In this document: in pieces, positions 6,933-13,544 of the stretch | How the letters are laid out: each line of letters starts with the position of its first letter | Numbering within the stretch: position 1 is the first letter of the stretch | From: LH-M37 sp032251315 | GTDB taxonomy: Bacteria > Pseudomonadota > Gammaproteobacteria > SZUA-229 | Direction of reading: 5' to 3' | NCBI GenBank assembly: GCA_032251315.1 | Contig: JAVVEE010000042.1 | Location: forward strand, 1 to 23,950 | DNA: 23,950 bases | Notes under the pieces: generated by a model | Told to the model about the DNA's origin: nothing | Databases searched by the model: none | What the model saw: only the letters and a program-made list of their open reading frames with translations | Translations under genes and position numbers: made by a program

Positions 6933-8297
6933 TTAACTCACCGGGATTTTCAAAACCTGGCCTGCATTCAGGCTATTCGACTGCAACGCGTTACGTGATC
7001 GTAGAGCTTCTACACTGGTATTATATCTATTTGCAATTACGCTCAGACTATCGCCCGATTTGACTTTGTAATCCATAACAGCTTCAGAGAGCCAGGTGCC
7101 CGGAGGTGCTTTTCGCAGGAAGTAACTGCTTACACCACGGCTGATTGCCTTGGCCATTTTTTGCTGATGCGCCGAGCTGCGCAGGTTTTTTTCTTCACGC
7201 GGATTGGAGAGAAATGCCGCTTCCAATAAAATTGAAGGCGTATTGGGCACTTTGAGCACAGCGAATCCGGCCTGTTGCACCACCTTTTTATGCACATGAT
7301 TGACAGTGCCGATCTGCCTGAGAATCTCATCGCCGATATCCAGGCTGGACTGAATGTTGCCGGTCATCGACAGATCAAACAGCACTTCGTTGACCATGGC
7401 ATCATCAACGGCCAGTGAAGAATCACCAAATAACATATCTGAGGCATTTTCATTTTTCGCCAGCATGCGTGCGGTCTCTGAAGTGGCTCCGCCTATGGAC
7501 AAAGCATACACGGAAGAGCCTCGTGCACGCGGATCGGGGAAGGAGTCGGCGTGCAGTGAGATCATCATGTCTGCATTGTTTTTGGTGGCGATGGTAATGC
7601 GCTCGCGCAATTTCAGGAAGCGATCATCCTTTCGTGTTAGTACAGCTTTCATGCCTTGTTGAGCATTGATCAGTTTTTCGAGCTTTCTGGCCAGCTGAAG
7701 CGTGATGGTTTTTTCATGGGTACCACTTCGTCCCGTCGCACCGGGATCCTTGCCACCATGACCGGCATCAATCGCGATGATGACGTCGCGCAAGGGTTTT
7801 TTAGGTGCGGTTTCGACATGGTTTGTTTTCGCTGTATTTTTTGCTGAAGCCTCCAAACCATGCAGATCGAGCACCAGTCGGTGCCCGGCATCGCCTGCCG
7901 GCCCCAGGAGAAAGCTTCGTGGTGTCACCTGATCATACAGATCAAAAACAACCCGTAGATCGTGACCATTTTGAATGCCGCTGCGAATGCCTCGAATCAG
8001 TGAATTCGCCTGAACCATGTCAACCAGGCCGTGCAGCATATCGGCGTTTTTCAGATCGAGTACAACCCGTTCCGGCTCATGCAACGAAAAAACAGTATGC
8101 TGGATAGAGCGATCCAGGTCGAATACCAGCCGCACGTATCCATTATTTTTAGACAGTCGAATGTTTTGTATTTGAGCTTTAGCAGAACCGGCATACGATA
8201 ATGTGCTGAAGCCGGATAAACCCGCGACGCCACTGATGCCTACCAGCTGCTTTAGAAATTTTCGACGATCTTTTCCCATTTTTCGGAAGCCTGTCAT
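6933..8297 (-). CDS. amiC: N-acetylmuramoyl-L-alanine amidase, AMIN + Amidase_3 + LysM, Tat-exported
   Basis: Cuts the amide bond between N-acetylmuramic acid and L-alanine in peptidoglycan during daughter-cell separation. From the ATG at 8297 it has 454 residues; the frame extends to a TTG at 8306, and an ATG at 8279 is also possible. The N terminus carries a twin-arginine signal (DRRKFLKQ, hydrophobic core, cleavage near SYAGSAKA). Next comes an AMIN domain (IRLSKNNGYVRLVFDL), then the zinc amidase domain with DAGHGGKDPGA, HEKT and SLHADS supplying zinc ligands and PSILLEAAFLSN supplying the catalytic Glu. A C-terminal LysM follows (YKVKSGDSLSVIANRYN...GQVLKIP). Tat export recalls E. coli AmiC, while the C-terminal LysM recalls AmiB of many other gammaproteobacteria, so amiB is an equally fair name. 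It follows tsaE by about 100 bases. The usual next gene, mutL, is absent. Confidence 0.92.
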   Translation of the reverse strand: MTGFRKMGKDRRKFLKQLVGISGVAGLSGFSTLSYAGSAKAQIQNIRLSKNNGYVRLVFDLDRSIQHTVFSLHEPERVVLDLKNADMLHGLVDMVQANSLIRGIRSGIQNGHDLRVVFDLYDQVTPRSFLLGPAGDAGHRLVLDLHGLEASAKNTAKTNHVETAPKKPLRDVIIAIDAGHGGKDPGATGRSGTHEKTITLQLARKLEKLINAQQGMKAVLTRKDDRFLKLRERITIATKNNADMMISLHADSFPDPRARGSSVYALSIGGATSETARMLAKNENASDMLFGDSSLAVDDAMVNEVLFDLSMTGNIQSSLDIGDEILRQIGTVNHVHKKVVQQAGFAVLKVPNTPSILLEAAFLSNPREEKNLRSSAHQQKMAKAISRGVSSYFLRKAPPGTWLSEAVMDYKVKSGDSLSVIANRYNTSVEALRSRNALQSNSLNAGQVLKIPVS

Positions 8298-8398
8298 CGT
8301 GCCCAAAAGAATTAAGTAACTACAGTTTGGCTATTTCTCGGAACAATGCAAGCATTTTCCCAATATTTTTATATAGATACAGTACTTTGCTCGAGTGA

Positions 8399-8875
8399 TT
8401 AATCACCTGCTAACTGCAGTATTACCGCATTGCCTTTGGCGGTTACGGCGGTGGCAGTGAGCTGCCGACCCTGCTGGACATAGTCTAAACGGCAAATTAT
8501 ATCCGGCTCCGGCAGGTAACCTTCGGCCTTTTCCGGCCACTCGATCAGAGCGACTGACTGGCCGTCGAAGTAATCTCTGATCCCTGCGAATTCAAGCTCC
8601 TCGCCATCGGCGAGTCGGTACAGATCGAAGTGATAGACGTTTTTTTCAGCGCCCACAGAATAAGGTTCGACCAGCGTATAAGTTGGGCTTTTGACTACGC
8701 CCTGATAGCCGCAACCACGAAGAAATCCGCGGGCAAAGGTGGTTTTTCCCGCGCCCAGATCACCGTGCAGAAAAATCACCAGGTCAAGGTTCGAGGCTTG
8801 TGCCAGCTTTACAGCGAATGCCTCCAAACTGGCTTCCGAATCCATGAACATGGAGACTTGTTTACTGCCCCTCAT
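8399..8875 (-). CDS. tsaE: tRNA threonylcarbamoyladenosine biosynthesis ATPase TsaE
   Basis: Small P-loop ATPase of 158 residues that works with TsaB and TsaD to place threonylcarbamoyl on A37 of ANN-decoding tRNAs. The Walker A motif is GDLGAGKTTFARG at about residues 38-50, followed by SPTYTLVEPY and the HFDLYRL motif, all typical of TsaE. The usual length is about 150-160 residues, so it is complete. The ATG at 8875 overlaps the end of nnr by 14 bases, so the two are translationally coupled. The nnr-tsaE-amidase order is widespread in gammaproteobacteria. Confidence 0.95.
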   Translation of the reverse strand: MRGSKQVSMFMDSEASLEAFAVKLAQASNLDLVIFLHGDLGAGKTTFARGFLRGCGYQGVVKSPTYTLVEPYSVGAEKNVYHFDLYRLADGEELEFAGIRDYFDGQSVALIEWPEKAEGYLPEPDIICRLDYVQQGRQLTATAVTAKGNAVILQLAGD

Positions 8876-10334
8876 TGATCACCGCCCTGATTTTTTCGAT
8901 CACCTCTGTCGCCAGCACACCGCGCACATCGCTACCAGCAGCCAGATCGCCCGCCCGGGCATGGACGCAGACCCCGGCAGATGCTGCCTGATTCAACGCC
9001 ATGCCCTGCGCCACCAGCGCTGCAATGACGCCGCTTAGCACATCGCCCATGCCGGCAACGGCCATGGCCGGATTACCGTAGGGACAGACGCCAAGCTGTT
9101 GCCCATCAAAAACCAGTGTGCCCGAACCTTTTAAAACCATGGCCCCTTTTTGTAAATTATGCAGTCGCCGGATGGCGTCGAAACGGTCTGCCTGAACGGC
9201 GGCGGTGTCAGTCGACAGTAAGCGCGCCGCCTCACCGGGGTGCGGGGTCATTATATGCGGGCCTTTAATCTGAATATTTTTTTCAGCGATAATGTTCAAT
9301 GCATCTGCGTCCAGCACTATCGGCAGATCAAGTGTAACCACCTGCATCAGTAAACGGTGCGCCCAGGCATCGCGCCCCAGCCCGGGCCCAATGACAACAA
9401 CGGAGACATTTTCAGCCAACGCCACGGCCAGCTCGCCATTAACACTGCCATGCACCATGGCTTCGGGACAGGCCACGGCAACAGCAGCAATATGGCCGGG
9501 TTGTGTGACCACACTGACCCTGCCGGCACCACTTCGCAATGCGGCTCTGGCTGCGAGTATTACCGCCCCCGGCATGCCCTGATTACCGCCGATTACCAGC
9601 ACGTGACCGTACATGCCCTTGTGTGAATCATGGCGACGCTCGGGTAACTGATGACCATCAAGCAACAGTTCAGCGACGGGCGTCTCCCCTTCATAAATTA
9701 CATCTGGCAGTGACAGGGCATCGAACACGATTTCACCACAACAGGCTTTACCGCTGGCGGTAAACAGCCCCGCTTTTAGCGCGATAAAAGTGACGGTGAT
9801 ATTTGCGTTGATGGCCGCGCCTTTTATAGTGCCGGTTAAAGCGTCAAGACCGGAGGGCACATCAACGGCGATGACCGGCTTATCAGAATCATTAACAAGA
9901 TCGATCCATCGCTTCCATTTTGCCTCAACGTTGCGTTGCAGACCGGTTCCCAGCAGAGCATCAATGATCACATCCGCATTGCTGACCAGACTTTCATCAT
10001 TGGCTGATAGCTCGGCGGTTTCACGCCAGTGTTCATAGGCCTGACGCGCATCGCCCTGAAGCGCATCGGGATTGACCAGACTGACAACGCTAACCATCAG
10101 ACCGTGTTGCTGAGCCAGGCGCGCAATCACATAACCGTCGCCGGCATTATTTCCGGAACCGCATAACACCAGAATGGTTTTAGCCCGAGGATAATTTTTC
10201 AGCAACACATCAAGCACCGCTTTGCCGGCTTTGCGCATCAGACTATTGCCGGCGATGCCGTGAACCTGTATGGCATTGTGATCAATACGCCGGACAGATT
10301 CGGGTGTATAAAGGCTTGTGGAAGAGGTATTCAT
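8862..10334 (-). CDS. nnr: Bifunctional NAD(P)H-hydrate epimerase / ADP-dependent NAD(P)H-hydrate dehydratase
   Basis: Repairs damaged NADH and NADPH hydrates: the N-terminal YjeF_N half interconverts the R and S epimers and the C-terminal half dehydrates the S form using ADP. 490 residues, normal for the fused enzyme. The epimerase half has VLCGSGNNAGDGYVIARLA and VDVPSGLDALTG. The dehydratase half has VIGGNQGMPGAVILAARAA, VLDADALN, MTPHPGEAARLL, VLKGSGTLV and GNPAMAVAGMGDVLSGVIAA, the last being the nucleotide-binding Gly- and Asp-rich loop. It is the first gene of the leftward unit with tsaE and the amidase. A TATAAT sits so close to the ATG that the transcript may be nearly leaderless. 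Confidence 0.95.
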   Translation of the reverse strand: MNTSSTSLYTPESVRRIDHNAIQVHGIAGNSLMRKAGKAVLDVLLKNYPRAKTILVLCGSGNNAGDGYVIARLAQQHGLMVSVVSLVNPDALQGDARQAYEHWRETAELSANDESLVSNADVIIDALLGTGLQRNVEAKWKRWIDLVNDSDKPVIAVDVPSGLDALTGTIKGAAINANITVTFIALKAGLFTASGKACCGEIVFDALSLPDVIYEGETPVAELLLDGHQLPERRHDSHKGMYGHVLVIGGNQGMPGAVILAARAALRSGAGRVSVVTQPGHIAAVAVACPEAMVHGSVNGELAVALAENVSVVVIGPGLGRDAWAHRLLMQVVTLDLPIVLDADALNIIAEKNIQIKGPHIMTPHPGEAARLLSTDTAAVQADRFDAIRRLHNLQKGAMVLKGSGTLVFDGQQLGVCPYGNPAMAVAGMGDVLSGVIAALVAQGMALNQAASAGVCVHARAGDLAAGSDVRGVLATEVIEKIRAVINEGQ

Positions 10335-10340
10335 GCACTG

Positions 10341-10370
10341 ATTATACAGCCAGCCATGGATTAATAAAAA
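10341..10370 (-). promoter_or_regulatory. Possible nnr promoter
   Basis: On the minus strand a perfect -10 hexamer, TATAAT (10341-10346), lies six bases from the nnr ATG at 10334. The -35 region, around 10364-10370, reads TTTTTA/TTTTAT and is poor, but AT-rich sequence continues upstream. A 12-base palindrome, CTTAATATTAAG, at 10373-10384 lies just behind it and could be an operator. With this -10, transcription would begin at or next to the A of the ATG. Confidence 0.45.
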
Positions 10371-10415
10371 ACCTTAATATTAAGCGGGAGGAAAATTGAG
10401 CATCGTACAGCTTTA

Positions 10416-10532
10416 TACTAACAAAACACATGGAAAGGATACCCTTCAATCAAGACCGTCAGCAGCAGGGATGCTGCTGCCGAGCGTACACGGATGTATT
10501 CTTAGCGCGTCTTGATTGAAGGGCATCCTTTC
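10416..10532. repeat. Structured palindromic repeat, copy 1
   Basis: Outer arms at 10433-10456 and 10509-10532 are inverted repeats of 24 bases with one mismatch. Inside lie a perfect 8-bp hairpin, CAGCAGCA-GGGA-TGCTGCTG (10460-10479), with a GNRA-type loop, and a small hairpin TACA-CGGA-TGTA (10487-10498). The whole could fold as a three-way junction. Bases 10416-10515 match 23851-23950 with five differences in 100, in the same orientation. The left flank TACTAACAA is shared, so the repeat unit extends beyond the palindrome on that side. The right arm ends exactly where EAL coding sequence begins. Confidence 0.85.
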
Positions 10533-10882
10533 AGCGAGGCGATAGTTACCGCAGAGATATTAACTGAAACCTGTATGATCAGGTTTTCCGCTTTCCAGAT
10601 TAAGGTTTGCTCTACGGTCTGCTTGATAATCTGTCCGGTCATGTCACTGATTAAGCCGTTTTCTTCCGCCAGCGAGATAAACTGATCAGGATAAATCAGG
10701 CCGTACTCGCGATGCTGCCAGCGTACCAGCGCCTCAACACTGGACAATGAAGCGCTTTCAATATCAATTTGTGGCTGGTGATGTAATATGAATTCCTTGT
10801 TAAGCAACGCATCCTCCAGCTCACTTACCGTAATCTGTAACTTATTTTTTCATAAGTCGGTGCTTCATTCAGCTTGATATAG
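10502..10882 (-). pseudogene. EAL-domain remnant of a broken REC-EAL response regulator
   Basis: From about 10855 down to 10533 the minus strand encodes the first third of an EAL (c-di-GMP phosphodiesterase) domain: SELEDALLNKEFILHHQPQI, then SVEALVRWQH (the EAL motif), DQFISLAEENGLI and VSVNIS. After that the reading frame runs into the palindromic repeat and stops at 10502. The later catalytic motifs (DDFGTGYSS and the metal-binding Glu and Lys segments) are absent, and they do not resume on the far side of the repeat. The stretch 10856-10882 links it to the receiver domain; it is closed in the shared frame by three stops, but opens if one G is removed from the five-G run at 10888-10892 and one A is added to the six-A run at 10845-10850. 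The product cannot be an active phosphodiesterase. Confidence 0.8.
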
Positions 10883-11257
10883 CTATGCCCCCTGAAGAAT
10901 ATCCTTCAGATTCTGGAACTGGAACGGTTTATTAAGTGTCGCTATGATTCTAAGTGAATGCGCTTTGGCTAGTTGCTCTGCTGAGTGAAGCACGCCTGAA
11001 TCATAACCACTCATAAGAACGATAGGCAGCGTGCAGTCTCTTTCAGCCAGCCGACGCATTACTTCAATACAGTCCATCCCCGGCATATTAAGGTCTAATA
11101 TAAGCACAGAATTCTCGATGCATGCATCGTTCTCTTCAAAGAACCGGGTTGCTTTTGTGTATGTTTTGACCTTGCATCCCATCAGAGCGACAAATTCACC
11201 CAGCATATCCGCTGTTTCCTGCTCATCATCAATGATATATATCATCTGTGGATTCAT
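10883..11257 (-). CDS. Response-regulator receiver domain, 5' part of a broken REC-EAL gene
   Basis: 124 residues forming a complete CheY-like receiver: acidic pocket IIDDEQE, phospho-acceptor Asp in VLILDLNMPGMD, the Ser of VLMSGYD, and the Lys of NKPF. It could still fold and be phosphorylated as a single-domain regulator. However, an EAL remnant follows in the same frame 75 bases later. The layout, a receiver followed by SELEDAL...HHQPQ, matches RocR/VieA-type REC-EAL proteins, so I read it as the surviving 5' half of one. No partner histidine kinase is nearby. Left alone, it may be a decaying gene or a domain that sequesters phosphate from a kinase elsewhere. Confidence 0.8.
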   Translation of the reverse strand: MNPQMIYIIDDEQETADMLGEFVALMGCKVKTYTKATRFFEENDACIENSVLILDLNMPGMDCIEVMRRLAERDCTLPIVLMSGYDSGVLHSAEQLAKAHSLRIIATLNKPFQFQNLKDILQGA

Positions 11258-11568
11258 TAAAGATCTCTCACTTAATTTATTTTGTAATTTATCATTTCTT
11301 AAAGACGGCGCGGGATAACAATATAGTCATGCGCACATAATCAATCCGCAGTTCAAGCGTAACGAAGTTTTTGGCTCATTTGTCTCCGCTAATGGGAGTC
11401 CTTGTGAAAGCAGTCAGTGAGGCGACCACCTGTGCATCCATAAGTGAAAAACAGCGACTCATTCACTCTGACATAGACGATTTTGCTTCGGCATGATGCC
11501 GAGGTTTAAAGCCGCGGTATTATTGACCTATATAGATTTTTGCTTATTGACCGAGATCATAAAACCAC
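11258..11568. other. Intergenic region between the receiver gene and serS
   Basis: No gene is recognised in these 311 bases on either strand. The only clear structure is a hairpin TCGGCA-TGA-TGCCGA at 11488-11502, about 70 bases beyond the serS stop. It could help end the leftward acnB-serS transcript, but no T-tract follows it on the minus strand. The rest may include the promoter of the receiver gene; an AGAG at about 11265-11270 could be its ribosome binding site. Confidence 0.4.
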
Positions 11569-12837
11569 TTAAACAACCCTGGTATTGCCCATGTAGGGCT
11601 GCAGCACCTCGGGAACAGCGATGCTGCCGTCGGCCTGCTGATAATTTTCCAGCACTGCCACCAGCGTACGACCGACTGCCAGCCCCGAGCCGTTGACGGT
11701 GTTGATCAGTTCCGGCTTGCCTTTTTCCGGATTGCGCCAGCGCGCCTGCATACGGCGCGCCTGGAAATCGCCAAAACAGCTGCATGATGAAATTTCCCGG
11801 TAGGCCTCCTGGCCGGGCAGCCAGACTTCCAGATCATAGGTTTTTGCGGCGGAGAAGCCGATGTCACCGGTGCATAGATTCATCACCCGGTAAGGCAGCT
11901 TCAGTTTTTGCAGCACCGCTTCCGCATGTCCGGTTAATTCTTCCAGCGCTTCCCAGGCATTTTCCGGCTTGACCAGTTGCACCATTTCAACTTTTTCGAA
12001 TTGATGCTGACGAATCATGCCGCGGGTATCCTTACCGTAGGAGCCCGCTTCCGAACGAAAACAGGGTGTATGACTAGTGAGTTTGATGGGCAGATTCTGC
12101 GCATCAATAATTTCATCGCGCACCAGATTGGTCACAGGCACTTCCGCGGTGGGAATCAGGTAGTAACCGGCTTCAGCATCAACACAAAACAGGTCCTCTT
12201 CAAACTTGGGTAACTGGCCGGTGCCCCGCAAACTGTCGCGATTGACGATGTACGGCACATACACCTCTTCGTAACCGTGTTCGCGGGTGTGCAGGTCGAG
12301 CATAAATTGCGTCAGTGCACGATGCAGTTTTGCCATGGCACCGCGCATCACCACAAATCGCGTGCCGGTTAATTTGGTTGCAGTTTCAAAATCCAGCCCC
12401 TGACCTGAACCCAGATCAACATGGTCTTTCACTGCAAACTTAAATGTCGCGGGTTCGCCCCAGCGACGAATTTCAACATTGTCGTTTTCGTTCCTGCCTA
12501 CCGGCACGCTTTCATGGGGAAGATTTGGCAAGGACCATAAAATAGCATCGATCTGTTGCTGTACATCGTCCAGCTGAACTTTTGCAAGATTCAGGGCCTC
12601 ACCCAGACCCGAGACTTCATCCAGCAGGGACTGAATATCTTCACCGGCAGCCTTGGCCTTACCGATCATTTTCGATTTGCTGTTGCGCTCGTTCTGAAAT
12701 TGCTCGGTGCGAATCTGGCAATCCTTGCGGTTCTTTTCCAATAGCTCAATCAGGGCCACATCAAGTTCATAACCGCGTTTTTTCAGCTGTTCCGCCACGC
12801 CATGAGGGTCAGTGCGAATTAATTTTGGGTCAAGCAT
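11569..12837 (-). CDS. serS: Seryl-tRNA synthetase
   Basis: Class II synthetase that charges tRNA-Ser (and tRNA-Sec) with serine. 422 residues, normal length. It begins MLDPKLIRTDPHGVAEQLKK and has the long N-terminal coiled coil that binds the tRNA variable arm (about residues 25-105, rich in charged residues). Class II motif 2 is present as FRSEAGSYGKDTRGMIRQHQ and motif 3 as GSGLAVGRTLVAVLENYQ. It ends a four-gene run, acnB-crcB-DUF190-serS, starting 38 bases after the DUF190 stop. The crcB-serS neighbourhood is common in gammaproteobacteria, often with rarA in place of acnB. No T-box or other serine-responsive leader is visible. Confidence 0.97.
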   Translation of the reverse strand: MLDPKLIRTDPHGVAEQLKKRGYELDVALIELLEKNRKDCQIRTEQFQNERNSKSKMIGKAKAAGEDIQSLLDEVSGLGEALNLAKVQLDDVQQQIDAILWSLPNLPHESVPVGRNENDNVEIRRWGEPATFKFAVKDHVDLGSGQGLDFETATKLTGTRFVVMRGAMAKLHRALTQFMLDLHTREHGYEEVYVPYIVNRDSLRGTGQLPKFEEDLFCVDAEAGYYLIPTAEVPVTNLVRDEIIDAQNLPIKLTSHTPCFRSEAGSYGKDTRGMIRQHQFEKVEMVQLVKPENAWEALEELTGHAEAVLQKLKLPYRVMNLCTGDIGFSAAKTYDLEVWLPGQEAYREISSCSCFGDFQARRMQARWRNPEKGKPELINTVNGSGLAVGRTLVAVLENYQQADGSIAVPEVLQPYMGNTRVV

Positions 12838-12875
12838 TTTTTATGATTATCCGAATAAATAAGTAAACAACCAGA

Positions 12876-13169
12876 CTAAGAAAGCTCAGCCGGAAAAGTA
12901 ATAACACGACACGAAAAAGTTAAGTCAGACAGCGATTCCAGAGCCTGACGCACTTGCTCCTCTTCATCAAAAAACTCGATGACAACGGGCATATCAAAAG
13001 AGATGTCCAGCAGATGACTAAAGTGGGTTTCACCCGACTCGCCAAAACCGGCGACACCGCGAAACATGGTGACGCCTTTTACTTTATGCTCATCGTGCAG
13101 ACGCTCGAATATTTTCTGATGAACATGCCGTCCTTCGGTGACATAAATACGTGCAACGGTAACTTTCAT
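12876..13169 (-). CDS. DUF190 family protein
   Basis: 97 residues beginning MKVTVARIYVTEGRHVHQKI, the usual DUF190 start. The same frame is open for 60 more codons upstream, but those overlap crcB and have no family match, so I start at 13169. Family marks include RGVAGFGESGETH and the closing VIEFFDEEEQVRQAL. These proteins have a ferredoxin-like/PII-like fold and often sit beside crcB. A link to fluoride export or its regulation is inferred from that association; no biochemical role is established as far as I know. Its ATG overlaps the crcB stop by four bases (ATGA), so the two are translationally coupled. Confidence 0.88.
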   Translation of the reverse strand: MKVTVARIYVTEGRHVHQKIFERLHDEHKVKGVTMFRGVAGFGESGETHFSHLLDISFDMPVVIEFFDEEEQVRQALESLSDLTFSCRVITFPAELS

Positions 13170-13540
13170 AATTGTCGCCCTATGCTCACGCCGATCCAGA
13201 CGGCGATTAAACAGACAATAACACTGAACACGATATTCGCCATAGCGCGCATGATATCGCCCTGCTCGAGCAGGTTCAGTGTCTCGAATGAGAATGTTGA
13301 AAAGGTGGTGTACGAACCCAGCACGCCAACCAGAATTGCCGCGCGCCACTCGGCGCCGACATTAAAGCGCTCCAGCAGGACGATGCTCAGCACACCTATT
13401 AGCAGCGAGCCGGTGACATTAACAAACAGCGTGCCGTAGGGAAAGCCGCGCCCGAGCAGACTGTACACGCCCTGCGAGGCACCGTAACGAAGCACCGCGC
13501 CCAGGGCACCGCCGCCTGCAATGAACAGAAGCATTTTCAT
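13166..13540 (-). CDS. crcB: Fluoride-specific ion channel CrcB/Fluc
   Basis: 124 residues with four hydrophobic segments, the size of one subunit of the dual-topology fluoride channel, which forms antiparallel dimers in the inner membrane. Family motifs are GGALGAVLRYGAS near the N terminus, FPYGTLFVNVTGS with the key Asn, and GVLGSYTTFSTFSFE with the TTFSTF element that lines the pore and holds the central sodium ion. It starts four bases after the acnB stop and overlaps the DUF190 start. Because it lies inside an operon there is no room for a fluoride riboswitch before it, and none is visible. Confidence 0.95.
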   Translation of the reverse strand: MKMLLFIAGGGALGAVLRYGASQGVYSLLGRGFPYGTLFVNVTGSLLIGVLSIVLLERFNVGAEWRAAILVGVLGSYTTFSTFSFETLNLLEQGDIMRAMANIVFSVIVCLIAVWIGVSIGRQL

Positions 13541-13544
13541 CGGA

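Noticed and set aside
8360..8390. LexA-like site before the amidase gene
   Set aside because: Only the left half (TACTGTAT) fits; the matching ACAG half is missing.
13170..13349. N-terminal extension of the DUF190 protein by 60 codons
   Set aside because: It overlaps crcB in another frame, is Arg-rich with no family match, and the ATG at 13169 overlaps the crcB stop in the usual coupled way.
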